A DNA stretch of 64,000 nucleotides from Paenibacillus sp. CF384 (GTDB taxonomy: Bacteria; Bacillota; Bacilli; Paenibacillales; Paenibacillaceae). This document shows, one piece after another, positions 52,777 through 61,280 of this stretch (the stretch's first letter is position 1; each line of letters opens with the position of its first letter). The position numbers and the translations under genes are program-made. A model generated the notes under the pieces. That model was given only the letters and a program-made list of their open reading frames with translations. It was not told the DNA's origin and did no database searches. The stretch spans positions 62,001-126,000 of the forward strand of contig NZ_FNNV01000015.1 in the NCBI RefSeq assembly GCF_900106745.1. Direction: 5' to 3'.

Positions 52777-54384
52777 CTACGAGCTGATCGCCATACCGTC
52801 TCCACGCGGATCGACAGCACCGCTTCGAAGTCCGTTCGCATCGATGACGATGCCCTGCGCCTGCCCCATAATCCGATCCCAACTGCCAAATAATTGTACT
52901 TGATGCCCCCATGCCGCCAATTCGCAAGCCGCTTCTTCCGACTCCGGATCACGATTTTCCATTCGAAGTACGTCACTGTCTGTTCCCCATGTTCGGCCGT
53001 ATACCCATCTCGGCAGCTCGATCGCCTCGGCAATGGTAAGGCCATAATCGATTAAGCCCGTAATGAGAGACAGCTGCGTCTGGGGCTGACCTTCCCCGCC
53101 TTGCGTACCGAGCAATGCGTAGAGCGCACCATCTTTGCAGATCATCGCAGGCATTAAGGTATGGAAGCTTCTTTTCATCGGTTCCAACGTATTCACATGG
53201 CCCGGATCAAGCGAGAAGTACGAACCTCTGTTTTGCAAAATAATCCCTGTATCTCCCGCCATATAACAAGAGCCGAAATCGAAATAGAGGCTTTGAATAA
53301 ACGAAACTCCATTTCCTTCACCATCGACGATTGCAGCGTAAGCAGTGTCCTGCCCTAATACAGGCGACAGGTGTGGTTTGACATGAATAGGCGAACCTTC
53401 AACTCTATACACGTGCTCGAATAATTCCTTCGCATAAGCTTTGGACAGCAGCTTCTCCATCGGGATATCCGCTGTGAATCTCGGATCGGTTACATACCGA
53501 TCTCTCTCCATGAAAGCAAGCTTGATCGATTCCACCGCCAAATGGTAGAAGTCCGCTGAATGTCGAGGGATCTGATTTAGATTCACATTTTCCAGCATGT
53601 TCAACATCATGAGCGTGGAAAAACCTTGCGAGTTAGGCGGCATCTCATAGATATCGTAGCCTCGATAATTAATCGACAAGGGTTTCACCCATTCCCCATG
53701 ATGACTGCGAAAATCCGCTTCTCGAAGCAATCCGCCATCCCGCTCCATTGACTCGGTGATCGCCTTCATTATTGAACCTTCATAGAAGGCAGCTCTGCCT
53801 TCCAACTGAAGTACTTTTAAACTTACCGCTAATGCTGGCTGAACAAGACGATCTCCAAGTCCCAGCAGCTTCCCATCTTTCAGGAACACCGCTGACATAG
53901 GCTCACTTGCTCGAATGAGCTGCTCGTCTGTTACCATCCAGTGATGCAAATCTCTTGATATCGGGAAACCATCCTCCGCGTACTTAATCGCAGGCTCGAG
54001 TAATTCCGCCCATTGCAGCCGTCCATAACGCGACCATACTTCCCACCATGTATCGACCATACCCGGAACCGTAATTGCGCTCTCGACTCCCCGACTGGGA
54101 ATCGAATTCAAGCCCTTATTCAAATAATAATCTCTGCTGGCCAGTCCACCTGATCTGCCGCTGCCGTTAAATCCCATAATAGTCTCATTATGATGAATCA
54201 TGAAGAAGGCATCGCCGCCAATTCCGGTCATATGGGGATAAACAACGCCAAGAGCGGCGCTGACCGCAACCGATGCATCCATGGCATTGCCGCCGAGACA
54301 TAAAATTTGATTTCCCACCTGTGAGGCCAAGTAATACGGTGCTGCAACCATATTCTTGTAGGACATCGGCATGATGTTTTTCAC
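52777..54384 (-). CDS. Gamma-glutamyltransferase family hydrolase
   Basis: The product has 535 residues. NAMDASVAVSAALGVVYPHM is the N-terminal family motif, GIGGDAFFMIH follows, and the catalytic Thr that becomes the new N-terminus after self-cleavage is in GQDTAYAAIVDGEGNGVSF (about residue 346). GGEGQPQTQLSLI is the oxyanion-side motif. No signal peptide is present, so it works in the cytoplasm unlike secreted Ggt. The start is GTG with AAAGGAGGT 6 nt upstream. In this operon it could cleave a gamma-glutamyl-linked amine or guanidino compound (inference). Confidence 0.92.
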   Translation of the reverse strand: MKNIMPMSYKNMVAAPYYLASQVGNQILCLGGNAMDASVAVSAALGVVYPHMTGIGGDAFFMIHHNETIMGFNGSGRSGGLASRDYYLNKGLNSIPSRGVESAITVPGMVDTWWEVWSRYGRLQWAELLEPAIKYAEDGFPISRDLHHWMVTDEQLIRASEPMSAVFLKDGKLLGLGDRLVQPALAVSLKVLQLEGRAAFYEGSIMKAITESMERDGGLLREADFRSHHGEWVKPLSINYRGYDIYEMPPNSQGFSTLMMLNMLENVNLNQIPRHSADFYHLAVESIKLAFMERDRYVTDPRFTADIPMEKLLSKAYAKELFEHVYRVEGSPIHVKPHLSPVLGQDTAYAAIVDGEGNGVSFIQSLYFDFGSCYMAGDTGIILQNRGSYFSLDPGHVNTLEPMKRSFHTLMPAMICKDGALYALLGTQGGEGQPQTQLSLITGLIDYGLTIAEAIELPRWVYGRTWGTDSDVLRMENRDPESEEAACELAAWGHQVQLFGSWDRIMGQAQGIVIDANGLRSGAVDPRGDGMAISS

Positions 54385-54411
54385 CGCGTTACCTCCTTTG
54401 TTTGGCATAAA

Positions 54412-54434
54412 GGGACCCCCATGGGGATCCCCGA
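54412..54434 (-). other. G/C-rich hairpin between substrate-binding protein and GGT genes
   Basis: On the minus strand GGGGATCCCC-ATG-GGGGGTCCC folds into a stem followed by TTTATG. It may partly terminate or process the operon transcript and adjust the ratio of transporter to enzymes. Confidence 0.5.
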
Positions 54435-54448
54435 ACTACACCATCCTT

Positions 54449-55432
54449 CTATTTCTCCGGAAGAAAATCATTCGTATAAAGCTCGCTCGTTGAGATATCT
54501 TTCTTGATCATGCCGGCTTCCTTCATCTCGTCCACAAGCGTCTTCCAACGCTCCTCCGACATATAGCCTAATCCGTGCGAAGCCGCGTCTCCGCCGAATA
54601 CAAAGTCTTTCGTAATTTCTTGTGAGCTCTTCAGATGATCGAGGGAATAGTCCTTGTTCGTTTCATTAATCAGTTTATTCACTTCATCGCCATGCGCGTA
54701 ATAATAATCCCAACCTTCTATGGTTGCTTTTAAGTATTTTTTGACAGTATCGGGATGATTCTTAATCATGTCTTCCGTTGTGATGACGACATTTCCGTAT
54801 GGGTTGTAGCCCAGATCCGCATTCAAGAACCAATCCACATCAATGCCTTCTCCTTTGAGCACGTAGGGTTCGTTGGTTGCAAAACCTTGCGTGACCGAAT
54901 CCTTATCCGCGGAGAAGCCCGCCAGTGAACCCGTGTAATTCTGCACTTGCACGTTATCCAATTTATATTTGTAGCTAAGGTACTGCCAGAAAGGGAATCC
55001 GGTCGCCGTGTATACCTTACGTCCGTTCAAATCTTCAATCTTCGTAATGCCGGAGTCTTTGTGAAAAATGAGGTTTTGCGGATTGGTTTGGAGATTGGCA
55101 AAGATCGTCACGATCGGGATGCCTTCATTGCGGGCAAGCACGACCTCATCCGCATTAGCCATGGCGAATTGCACTTTGCCGGAAGCAAGCAGCTGCACGT
55201 TGGACACTTGAGGTCCGCCTTGTTGTAACGTAACGTCTAGTCCGGCATCCTCGTAAATCTTGCCGGCTACCGCGCCATAGTGTCCACCCATTTCGGGTTG
55301 AGCGAACCAGCTCATCGTTTGCGTAATTTTGACTGGCTCGTCAGAAGATCCCGAATTGGATCCGCAACCTGCCAATACCGCAGCCAGAATCGTTGTACAT
55401 GCAGCCAATTTCGTTTTCTCCATCATCTTCAT
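54449..55432 (-). CDS. ABC transporter substrate-binding lipoprotein (NMT1/SsuA/TauA type)
   Basis: The product has 327 residues. The lipobox is ILAAVLAGCGSNSG. The NMT1/THI5-like family pattern appears as SWFAQPEMGGHYGAVAGKIY, LLASGKVQFAMANADEVVLA and GRKVYTATGFPFWQYLSYKY. The start is taken at the sixth in-frame Met (55432), where GGGAG lies 7 nt upstream. It is the binding subunit of the importer encoded with it. The family binds sulfonates, pyrimidine precursors or, in riboswitch-linked cases, guanidine-like cations. Confidence 0.93.
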   Translation of the reverse strand: MKMMEKTKLAACTTILAAVLAGCGSNSGSSDEPVKITQTMSWFAQPEMGGHYGAVAGKIYEDAGLDVTLQQGGPQVSNVQLLASGKVQFAMANADEVVLARNEGIPIVTIFANLQTNPQNLIFHKDSGITKIEDLNGRKVYTATGFPFWQYLSYKYKLDNVQVQNYTGSLAGFSADKDSVTQGFATNEPYVLKGEGIDVDWFLNADLGYNPYGNVVITTEDMIKNHPDTVKKYLKATIEGWDYYYAHGDEVNKLINETNKDYSLDHLKSSQEITKDFVFGGDAASHGLGYMSEERWKTLVDEMKEAGMIKKDISTSELYTNDFLPEK

Positions 55433-55490
55433 CCTCAATCTCCCCATCCATCATCTATAATTGGTGAAGCGTTGAAACCATCTGTATCGG

Positions 55491-56360
55491 TCAGTTCTCC
55501 GTTTGAGAAGCTGATTCATGCCAATGTCTGAGGACGTAGTGGGATAAAATGGAGATGCCAGCGAAGAAGATCATGCCAAGCAAGGAGGCGGTTATCGCGC
55601 AAGCAAACAAGTAAGGGGTCTGCATTTGCACCGCTGCCGAAGTAATGGCAATCCCAAGCCCTCCTTTTGCTCCACCAATACCGGCTACAAATTCACCAAT
55701 AATGGCGCCGATGACGGCGAGACCGCATGAGATCTTCATCCCGCCTAATATGTAGGGCATCGCATAAGGAATACGCAGCTTCCACATCATTTTCCAGCCG
55801 GTTCCGTTATACATGCGCATGAGGTTCACTAGGTTGTGGTCCGTCGCATTTAAGCCCAGATTGCTGTTCGAGATAATCGGAAATACCGCTACGATAAAGG
55901 AAATGATGATAATCGAATTCATCCCGGTACCAAACCAGATGACGATTAGCGGCGCAACAGCTACAACGGGTATCGTCTGGAGGACGATGGCGTAGGGAGA
56001 CAAGCTTCGCTGTACCCATTTGGATGCCGTCATTAGCAGCGCGGTTAGATTCCCGATCACGATGCTGAGCAGGAAACCGAAGAATGCCGATAATGAAGTA
56101 TTGAAAGCGGAGCGAAGCAGGTCACCGCCCCTCTCCGATGCTGCTTTCGCAATTGCCGCCGGCGAAGGAAGAATGTATCTTGGAAGATCAAATATGACGG
56201 TAATGACCTGCCATATCACCAGAACGGCCAGCATGAGAATGATCGGCGGTGCAGCGATTGGAATGATACGCTTCGCATTACTTGGCTTGTGAGCGGCAGA
56301 TTGATCCTTCACAGGTTTGGCCGGTGCTGCGCTTACTTCGATGTTCAAAATATCATTCAT
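55491..56360 (-). CDS. ABC transporter permease (NitT/TauT family)
   Basis: The product has 289 residues with six membrane segments. LPRYILPSPAAIAKAA is the typical family N-terminal loop and GEFVAGIGGAKGGLGIAI is the EAA loop region. It overlaps nothing and lies 2 bp after the ATPase stop, so the three transporter genes are tightly linked. It is the single permease and must dimerise. Confidence 0.93.
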   Translation of the reverse strand: MNDILNIEVSAAPAKPVKDQSAAHKPSNAKRIIPIAAPPIILMLAVLVIWQVITVIFDLPRYILPSPAAIAKAASERGGDLLRSAFNTSLSAFFGFLLSIVIGNLTALLMTASKWVQRSLSPYAIVLQTIPVVAVAPLIVIWFGTGMNSIIIISFIVAVFPIISNSNLGLNATDHNLVNLMRMYNGTGWKMMWKLRIPYAMPYILGGMKISCGLAVIGAIIGEFVAGIGGAKGGLGIAITSAAVQMQTPYLFACAITASLLGMIFFAGISILSHYVLRHWHESASQTEN

Positions 56361-56362
56361 CT

Positions 56363-57127
56363 CTAGCCCCCCTTTAAAGCTTTCGATACTTGATCCACCA
56401 ACTGTCCGAAGGTTGCAGAAGCTTGAAACTCGTCGTCCCTCGGGTAAGGAGCAGAGATATCAATCGTGCTGCTAATTTGACCCGGATAAGACTTCATAAT
56501 GACGACCTTGCTGGAAAGGTAGACTGCCTCAAATACGTTATGGGTTACGAATACAACTGTAAGCTTCGATTGGCGCCAAATCTCAAGCAGTTCCTGGTGC
56601 AGATGATGCCGAGTCATCTCGTCCAGTGCGCCGAAGGGTTCATCCATGAATAGGATTTTGGGATTCGAGACGAGTGAGCGAGCAATGGACACTCGCATCT
56701 TCATGCCGCCTGACAGTGCTTTGGGATATGAATTTCGGAAGCTCTCTAATCTCACGAGTCGCAATACGCGGTCTACCTCTTCGCGCCGCTCCTTCTTCCC
56801 TACTCCACGAAGCTCTAACGGTAATTCAACATTTTCGACTACTGTGCGCCACGGCATTAGGTTAGCTTCTTGAAACACGAAGCCGAGTTGACCGCTCGTT
56901 TTCATCAATTGCTGTGAAGGCTGACCAAGGACGGACACATCGCCTTCGGTTGCTTCGCCCAGTCCGGCCATAATCCGCAGCAGTGTTGATTTGCCGCAAC
57001 CCGACGGACCTACCAGAGAAACAAACTCACCTTCTCCGATATCCAAGTCGACTTCCCGCAGCGCCAGCGTACCTGTTCCATATCGCTTCGAGACATTGCT
57101 AATTTGTATAGCCTTCTCTGCAATCAT
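56363..57127 (-). CDS. ABC transporter ATP-binding protein (NitT/TauT family)
   Basis: The product has 254 residues. Walker A is GPSGCGKSTL, the Q-loop VFQEANLMPWRTV, the signature LSGGMKMRVSIARSL and Walker B ILFMDEPFGALD; the H-loop is VTHNVFEA. The start is taken at the ATG 57127, where GAGGGG lies 7 nt upstream; ATG 57133 is too close to it. It energises the permease and substrate-binding protein of the operon. Confidence 0.94.
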   Translation of the reverse strand: MIAEKAIQISNVSKRYGTGTLALREVDLDIGEGEFVSLVGPSGCGKSTLLRIMAGLGEATEGDVSVLGQPSQQLMKTSGQLGFVFQEANLMPWRTVVENVELPLELRGVGKKERREEVDRVLRLVRLESFRNSYPKALSGGMKMRVSIARSLVSNPKILFMDEPFGALDEMTRHHLHQELLEIWRQSKLTVVFVTHNVFEAVYLSSKVVIMKSYPGQISSTIDISAPYPRDDEFQASATFGQLVDQVSKALKGG

Positions 57128-57163
57128 CGCCATTCCCCTCTCGTTTCTCGTCATCTCAGCTTC

Positions 57164-58330
57164 TTATTGCCATGCTCGGTCGATTTGCTTACCGGCGACA
57201 GCCTTACCCTGGACAGCAACGATTTCCCTTTGAGGCGCTGCAGCGATCGCATGCTCCGCATTCAGCGCCTGAACTAACATGAAATTGGCTTGATCTCCGA
57301 TATGAACTTTCAGCGGAACCGAAGTCAGATAAGGATATACAGCTCGAAGCCGTTCATCGTCATTCCACATGTATTTCTCAGCAAGCCTTCTGCCTCGTGC
57401 TAACAAATCCGGGCTTCCGAAAGGGGTCCATGCATCCAGTCCCGTATGGTCTGTGCCCAGCTTGACGTTAACGCCGAGCGCTGTAAGCTGATCCACTCTT
57501 GGCATCGTGGAATCGATAGGCACACTCGTGATGATCATGACATTCTGCTCCGCGAGGCGATACGCGATTTCTTCTGAAGCTCGCTCATCGATTTCTCCTA
57601 AGCAATAGGCGTGGCTGACGGCTACTTTTCCTTGCTTACTTGTTTGTTGTGTGTAGTCAATAATGCGTTCAATGGTATAAAGGCCGAGATGACCTGGATC
57701 ATGCAAATGAATGTCAACACCTGCTCCATATTCCACACTCATCTCAAACACGGCATCCAAGCAAGCTTCAATCTGACGGTCAACGCCTGCTGGATCGACA
57801 CAACCGACTATGGTCGCTCCTTCACGGAGGGCTTGCTTCAGAAGCGGAACTGACGAGGAGCGGAGCAGACCTTGCTGCGGGAAAGCAGCGATTTCAATAT
57901 CTACCAAACCTCTGTACAGCTCTTGTACTTGAACAATCGTTTCCAACTGACGTAAACCGATTTCGGGATCGATATCGACATGAACTCTGGCGCGAGTCGT
58001 ACCGCATGCCAGCATGTGATCCAGCGTTTGTTTAGCACGAACTAATAAGTCTGCTCTGTGAGGTGTTAGCAGCTCCTTCTCCAGTTGAAACTGATCGAGT
58101 ATGGTGGCAGTTCTTCTTCGCGATAACCATCGGTCTACAGGAAACTGCTTATCCAAATGTACGTGATAATCCTCCAGCGTCGGAAGCAAGAGCAAGTTCT
58201 CGGCATTCCAACTCTTATCGAAATGTGGAATCAAGTCTTGCTTCGGTATGATGTCAGTTATTCTTCCTTGATCGATGTAAATGTGGTGTATCCCCTCATT
58301 CACCATTACATTACGCAGCCATTGCCCCAC
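57164..58330 (-). CDS. Amidohydrolase, cytosine-deaminase-like (first gene of riboswitch operon)
   Basis: The product has 388 residues. LLPTLEDYHVHLDKQF is the HxH motif, GVDIHLHDPGH the third-His region, AVSHAYCLGEID the fourth and VKLGTDHTGLDAWTPFGS holds the catalytic Asp. It is of the same subfamily as the other amidohydrolase in the operon but keeps the Asp. The start is GTG with AGGAGGGG 6 nt upstream. The riboswitch terminator ends 47 bp upstream of the start codon. Confidence 0.92.
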   Translation of the reverse strand: MGQWLRNVMVNEGIHHIYIDQGRITDIIPKQDLIPHFDKSWNAENLLLLPTLEDYHVHLDKQFPVDRWLSRRRTATILDQFQLEKELLTPHRADLLVRAKQTLDHMLACGTTRARVHVDIDPEIGLRQLETIVQVQELYRGLVDIEIAAFPQQGLLRSSSVPLLKQALREGATIVGCVDPAGVDRQIEACLDAVFEMSVEYGAGVDIHLHDPGHLGLYTIERIIDYTQQTSKQGKVAVSHAYCLGEIDERASEEIAYRLAEQNVMIITSVPIDSTMPRVDQLTALGVNVKLGTDHTGLDAWTPFGSPDLLARGRRLAEKYMWNDDERLRAVYPYLTSVPLKVHIGDQANFMLVQALNAEHAIAAAPQREIVAVQGKAVAGKQIDRAWQ

Positions 58331-58376
58331 TGTTATCCCCTCCTGCCAGTATGGATCTCTTGGTATAAGACAACAT

Positions 58377-58510
58377 AAAAAGCCCGAAAAATATCTGCTA
58401 AGATATCTCCCGGGCTTTTATCCCTCCGTGTGCACGGCAACTTTGCCATGTGACAACTCTCGGACCGAACCAATGAAGTAATTATCGACATTGTGGAACC
58501 CTAGATGTCA
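58377..58510 (-). ncRNA. ykkC-family riboswitch (guanidine-I type) with terminator expression platform
   Basis: On the minus strand the conserved ykkC blocks occur in order: CTAGGGTTCC (58504-58495), GGTCCGAGAG (about 58466-58457), a CATGGCAA/TTGCCGTG hairpin, ACACGG, and GGGATAAAAGCCCGGGAGA (58424-58406). The last block also forms the 5' arm of a terminator, GCCCGG...CGGGC followed by TTTTT (58386-58377). Ligand binding would hold GGG-CCC in the aptamer and prevent termination, so this is an ON switch. The ykkC family call is firm. The guanidine ligand (rather than PRPP, ppGpp or nucleotides of subtype 2) is inferred from the adjacent NitT/TauT ABC importer. Confidence 0.9.
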
Positions 58511-58604
58511 TTCATATTCAATTGTTTGGAGGTGATTTCTCGTTTATGTTATGTTTATTAACATGCATATAACATATCAAACAAATTTCGCTTGTGCAAC
58601 AACA

Positions 58605-58630
58605 ATATTTTCATTACGACATGAAAATAT
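58605..58630. promoter_or_regulatory. Perfect inverted repeat, probable Lrp operator
   Basis: ATATTTTCAT (58605-58614) and ATGAAAATAT (58621-58630) are exact reverse complements with a 6-bp gap. The site lies 3 bp upstream of the -35 box of the lrp gene and between it and the riboswitch operon. Confidence 0.6.
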
Positions 58631-58633
58631 CAA

Positions 58634-58661
58634 TTGAAAATTCCATTGGTTAGTATATGAT
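58634..58661 (+). promoter_or_regulatory. Sigma-A promoter of the Lrp/AsnC gene
   Basis: TTGAAA (58634-58639), 16 bp and TATGAT (58656-58661) each match 5 of 6 consensus bases. The Lrp start codon lies 74 bp further on. Confidence 0.7.
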
Positions 58662-58735
58662 GAATTTATACTTACGTTTCGTTAAATAAATTGGGTTATT
58701 ATCGCTATTTGTATATCGAATTCAGGAGGACGAGC

Positions 58736-59218
58736 ATGGAAAATTACGAAAAGAATGAATGGGCAGAATACCCTTTAGATGAGATTGATCGCAAAATCAT
58801 TCAGTTTCTTCATGACAATGCGAGGATATCTTACACCGATATCGGCAAGGAGATTGGTTTATCGCGGGTAGCCGTGCAATCGAGGATAAGTGCTTTGCTG
58901 GAGAACGGAGTCATCGAACGTTTCACTGCCGTTATCAATCCCGCTAAGATCGGTATTCACGTGTCTGCCTTCTTTAATGTGGATGTTGAACCTTCCCACC
59001 TGCAGGAGATATCAGAAAAGCTCGCAACCGTTGACGAGGTCACGAGCTTATATCACATGACAGGACCGAGCAAGCTGCATATGCATGCGATCTTCCCGAA
59101 CATTCAATTCATGGAATCATTTCTGGTGGAGAAGCTGTACGCCATGAAAGGTGTCGTAAGCGTAGATTGTCAATTGCTCATGAAGCGCTATAAAAGCCGA
59201 TTTGGGATGAAATTATAA
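58736..59218 (+). CDS. Lrp/AsnC family transcriptional regulator
   Basis: The product has 160 residues. The HTH is [20 protein letters not shown] followed by [18 protein letters not shown]. The C-terminal RAM domain has [20 protein letters not shown]-like ([19 protein letters not shown]) and [18 protein letters not shown]. The start at 58736 has AGGAGG 7 nt upstream. It is divergent from the riboswitch operon and close to an inverted repeat, so it probably regulates that operon or itself in response to an amino acid or metabolite (inference). Confidence 0.92.
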   Translation: MENYEKNEWAEYPLDEIDRKIIQFLHDNARISYTDIGKEIGLSRVAVQSRISALLENGVIERFTAVINPAKIGIHVSAFFNVDVEPSHLQEISEKLATVDEVTSLYHMTGPSKLHMHAIFPNIQFMESFLVEKLYAMKGVVSVDCQLLMKRYKSRFGMKL

Positions 59219-59245
59219 AGAACCCTTCGGCCCATAGTTGGCGTC

Positions 59246-59275
59246 AAAATGGTTGATCCGTAGATCGGCCATTTT
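59246..59275 (+). terminator. Weak hairpin after the Lrp gene
   Basis: AAAATGG..GATC pairs with GATC..CCATTTT around CGTA; the T tract is part of the 3' arm. It may terminate lrp transcription. Confidence 0.5.
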
Positions 59276-59321
59276 CGCTCAATTTGGGGCTGTTGGGTTC
59301 GTAAGACTTCATTTTATGCTT

Positions 59322-59762
59322 TTAAGAAATCGTCGCAAGATCAGCAGCGACCCATCCCTTGCTTTCCGCATCCGTAATCCGTTCCATATAATCAGCAGCC
59401 TTCGCCAACGCTTCATCCTTATCGGTCGCATTGCCGAGCACCGAGTAAGCCCGCGCAGCTGCTTCATAACCATAGGCCATATAGAAAGCGTCCAGCTCCG
59501 CATCAGCGCTGACTTTCAAGCATTTGTCAGCGTAATCCAGCGCCTGACTCCCCTGTCCGATAACCGCGTAAACGCGAGCCAACTGCCAGTAACCGACAGA
59601 GAGATTCGCTGGCGTATGCTCCTCAACCTGAGTCCAATGCCAGAACGAGCTATGGCACAGATGCACCATCTCTTCGTTCTCCCGCTCCGTTCGCTCTTCT
59701 TTACTAAGCAGATCCCAAACTTTGTTGAAGCATGATGATGCCAATTGTTTATGTGTAGTCAG
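59322..59762 (-). CDS. TPR-like hypothetical protein
   Basis: The product has about 146 residues and is helical. KQLASSCFNKVWDLLSKEER, MVHLCHSSFWHWTQVEEHTP and NLSVGYWQLARVYAVIGQGS are a conserved pattern of a widespread family with TPR-like helices, of unknown function. The start is uncertain: no ATG with an RBS is present. A CTG at 59762 follows GAGAGG at 6 nt and gives the usual family N-terminus; a TTG at 59807 has no RBS. The gene lies between lrp and the malic enzyme gene, convergent with lrp. Confidence 0.7.
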   Translation of the reverse strand: MTTHKQLASSCFNKVWDLLSKEERTERENEEMVHLCHSSFWHWTQVEEHTPANLSVGYWQLARVYAVIGQGSQALDYADKCLKVSADAELDAFYMAYGYEAAARAYSVLGNATDKDEALAKAADYMERITDAESKGWVAADLATIS

Positions 59763-59814
59763 AACGTCCCTCTCCCTGCAGATGTAAGATAATAGTAACA
59801 ATTCCAATCATAAA

Positions 59815-59850
59815 TAAAGCTGCAGGAAGGAGCAACCTTATCCTGCAGCC
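59815..59850 (-). terminator. Intrinsic terminator of the gdh-malic enzyme operon
   Basis: GCTGCAGGA and TCCTGCAGC pair perfectly over 9 bp, followed by TTTATTTAT on the minus strand. Confidence 0.85.
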
Positions 59851-59872
59851 TATCGATGCTTGTAAGAGCAGC

Positions 59873-61279
59873 TTAGCGATATTCCGGCGGCGTCCGTCTT
59901 GCGACATTCGTCAGAATGGCCGCTTCGATGACCGCTTTGCGAACCTGGATCACGACCTGCTCGTTGAAAATACTCGGAATTATGTAGTGCTCATTGAGCT
60001 CGCTGCTTGAGACGACCGATGCGATCGCCCTTGCTGCCGCCAGCTTCATCGGTTCATTGATTCTTCTTGCCCGGCAATCGAGTGCTCCGCGGAACAAGCC
60101 CGGGAATACGAGTACATTATTGATTTGGTTCGGATAATCACTTCGTCCCGTTGCAAATACCGCCACATGCGGAAGCGCCTCTTCCGGCGTGATCTCCGGC
60201 TCCGGATTAGCCATCGCGAACACAATGCTTCCCGGAGCCATTCGTTTCACGTCTTCCTCACCAAGCACGCGCGCACGCGATACCCCGATGAATACATCGG
60301 CACCTGCGATGACTTCCTTTAACGTGCCGCTAGTGGTTTCAACCTGCGGCTGCTCCGAGAGCCATTGCCACATCGGGTGATGTTCATATGATCCGCCCCG
60401 AATAATGGCACCGTCACGGTCAACCGGGACGAGCCGCTTCACGCCGGCTTGCAGCAGCATTTTGCAGATCGAAACGCCTGCCGCGCCAATGCCGTTCACG
60501 ACAACCCGAATATTCTCGATTCGTTTGCCTACGACCTTAAGCGCATTCAGCAATCCTGCAATGACGACAACGGCTGTACCGTGCTGATCATCGTGGAAGA
60601 CCGGAATATCCAGCTCATCGGCTAGCCTGCTTTCGATTTCGAAGCAGCGCGGAGAACTGATGTCCTCTAGATTAATGCCCCCGAAGATGGGGCTCATCAC
60701 TTTAATGGTCCGAATGAGCTCCTCCGTATCCTTCGTATCCAGACAGATCGGGAACGCATCCACGCCTGCGAGCTGCTTGAACAGCATCGCCTTCCCTTCC
60801 ATTACCGGTGCCGCGGCATGTGGCCCGATATCTCCAAGACCTAGAACCGCAGTACCGTCCGTGACGACCGCAACCGTATTACGTTTGATTGTAAGCGAAT
60901 AGGCTTTATGCGGATTCTCGGCGATTGCCGTACAGACGCGCGCCACTCCTGGTGTATATACCTTCGATAGATCATCGCGATTCTTGATGGGCAGCGTCGG
61001 TTGAATGGTGATTTTCCCGCCCAAGTGAACTAAGAACGTACGGTCCGACACGTTGATTACGGAGATGCCGTCCAGTCCGCGCAGCGCATCCACCATAACC
61101 GATTCATTCTTATCCGAGAGATCGACCGTTATATCGCGTGTTGACGTGTCATGACCGGGGCGGATAACGTCAATCGACGTAATATCTCCGCCCGCCTTGC
61201 TGATTGTTGCGGCTACATCGCCGAAGGTCACTTTCTTGTGATCCAGCTCCAACCTGAAAATAATGCTAGTTTGTGCCAT
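59873..61279 (-). CDS. NAD-dependent malic enzyme with N-terminal ACT domain
   Basis: The product has 468 residues. Residues 1-75 form an ACT-like domain (SIIFRLELDHKKVTFGDVAA). The malic enzyme core shows KVYTPGVARVC, AVVTDGTAVLGLGDIGPHAA, GINLEDISSPRCFEIE, VFHDDQHGTAVVV and the NAD motif VVVNGIGAAGVSI. It decarboxylates malate to pyruvate. It starts 1 bp after the glutamate dehydrogenase stop, so the two are one operon, which links glutamate breakdown to pyruvate supply. Confidence 0.95.
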   Translation of the reverse strand: MAQTSIIFRLELDHKKVTFGDVAATISKAGGDITSIDVIRPGHDTSTRDITVDLSDKNESVMVDALRGLDGISVINVSDRTFLVHLGGKITIQPTLPIKNRDDLSKVYTPGVARVCTAIAENPHKAYSLTIKRNTVAVVTDGTAVLGLGDIGPHAAAPVMEGKAMLFKQLAGVDAFPICLDTKDTEELIRTIKVMSPIFGGINLEDISSPRCFEIESRLADELDIPVFHDDQHGTAVVVIAGLLNALKVVGKRIENIRVVVNGIGAAGVSICKMLLQAGVKRLVPVDRDGAIIRGGSYEHHPMWQWLSEQPQVETTSGTLKEVIAGADVFIGVSRARVLGEEDVKRMAPGSIVFAMANPEPEITPEEALPHVAVFATGRSDYPNQINNVLVFPGLFRGALDCRARRINEPMKLAAARAIASVVSSSELNEHYIIPSIFNEQVVIQVRKAVIEAAILTNVARRTPPEYR

Positions 61280-61280
61280 C

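Noticed and set aside
58377-58420. Simple bidirectional terminator only
   Set aside because: The hairpin shares its 5' arm with the conserved 3' block of a ykkC aptamer, so it is read as the riboswitch expression platform.
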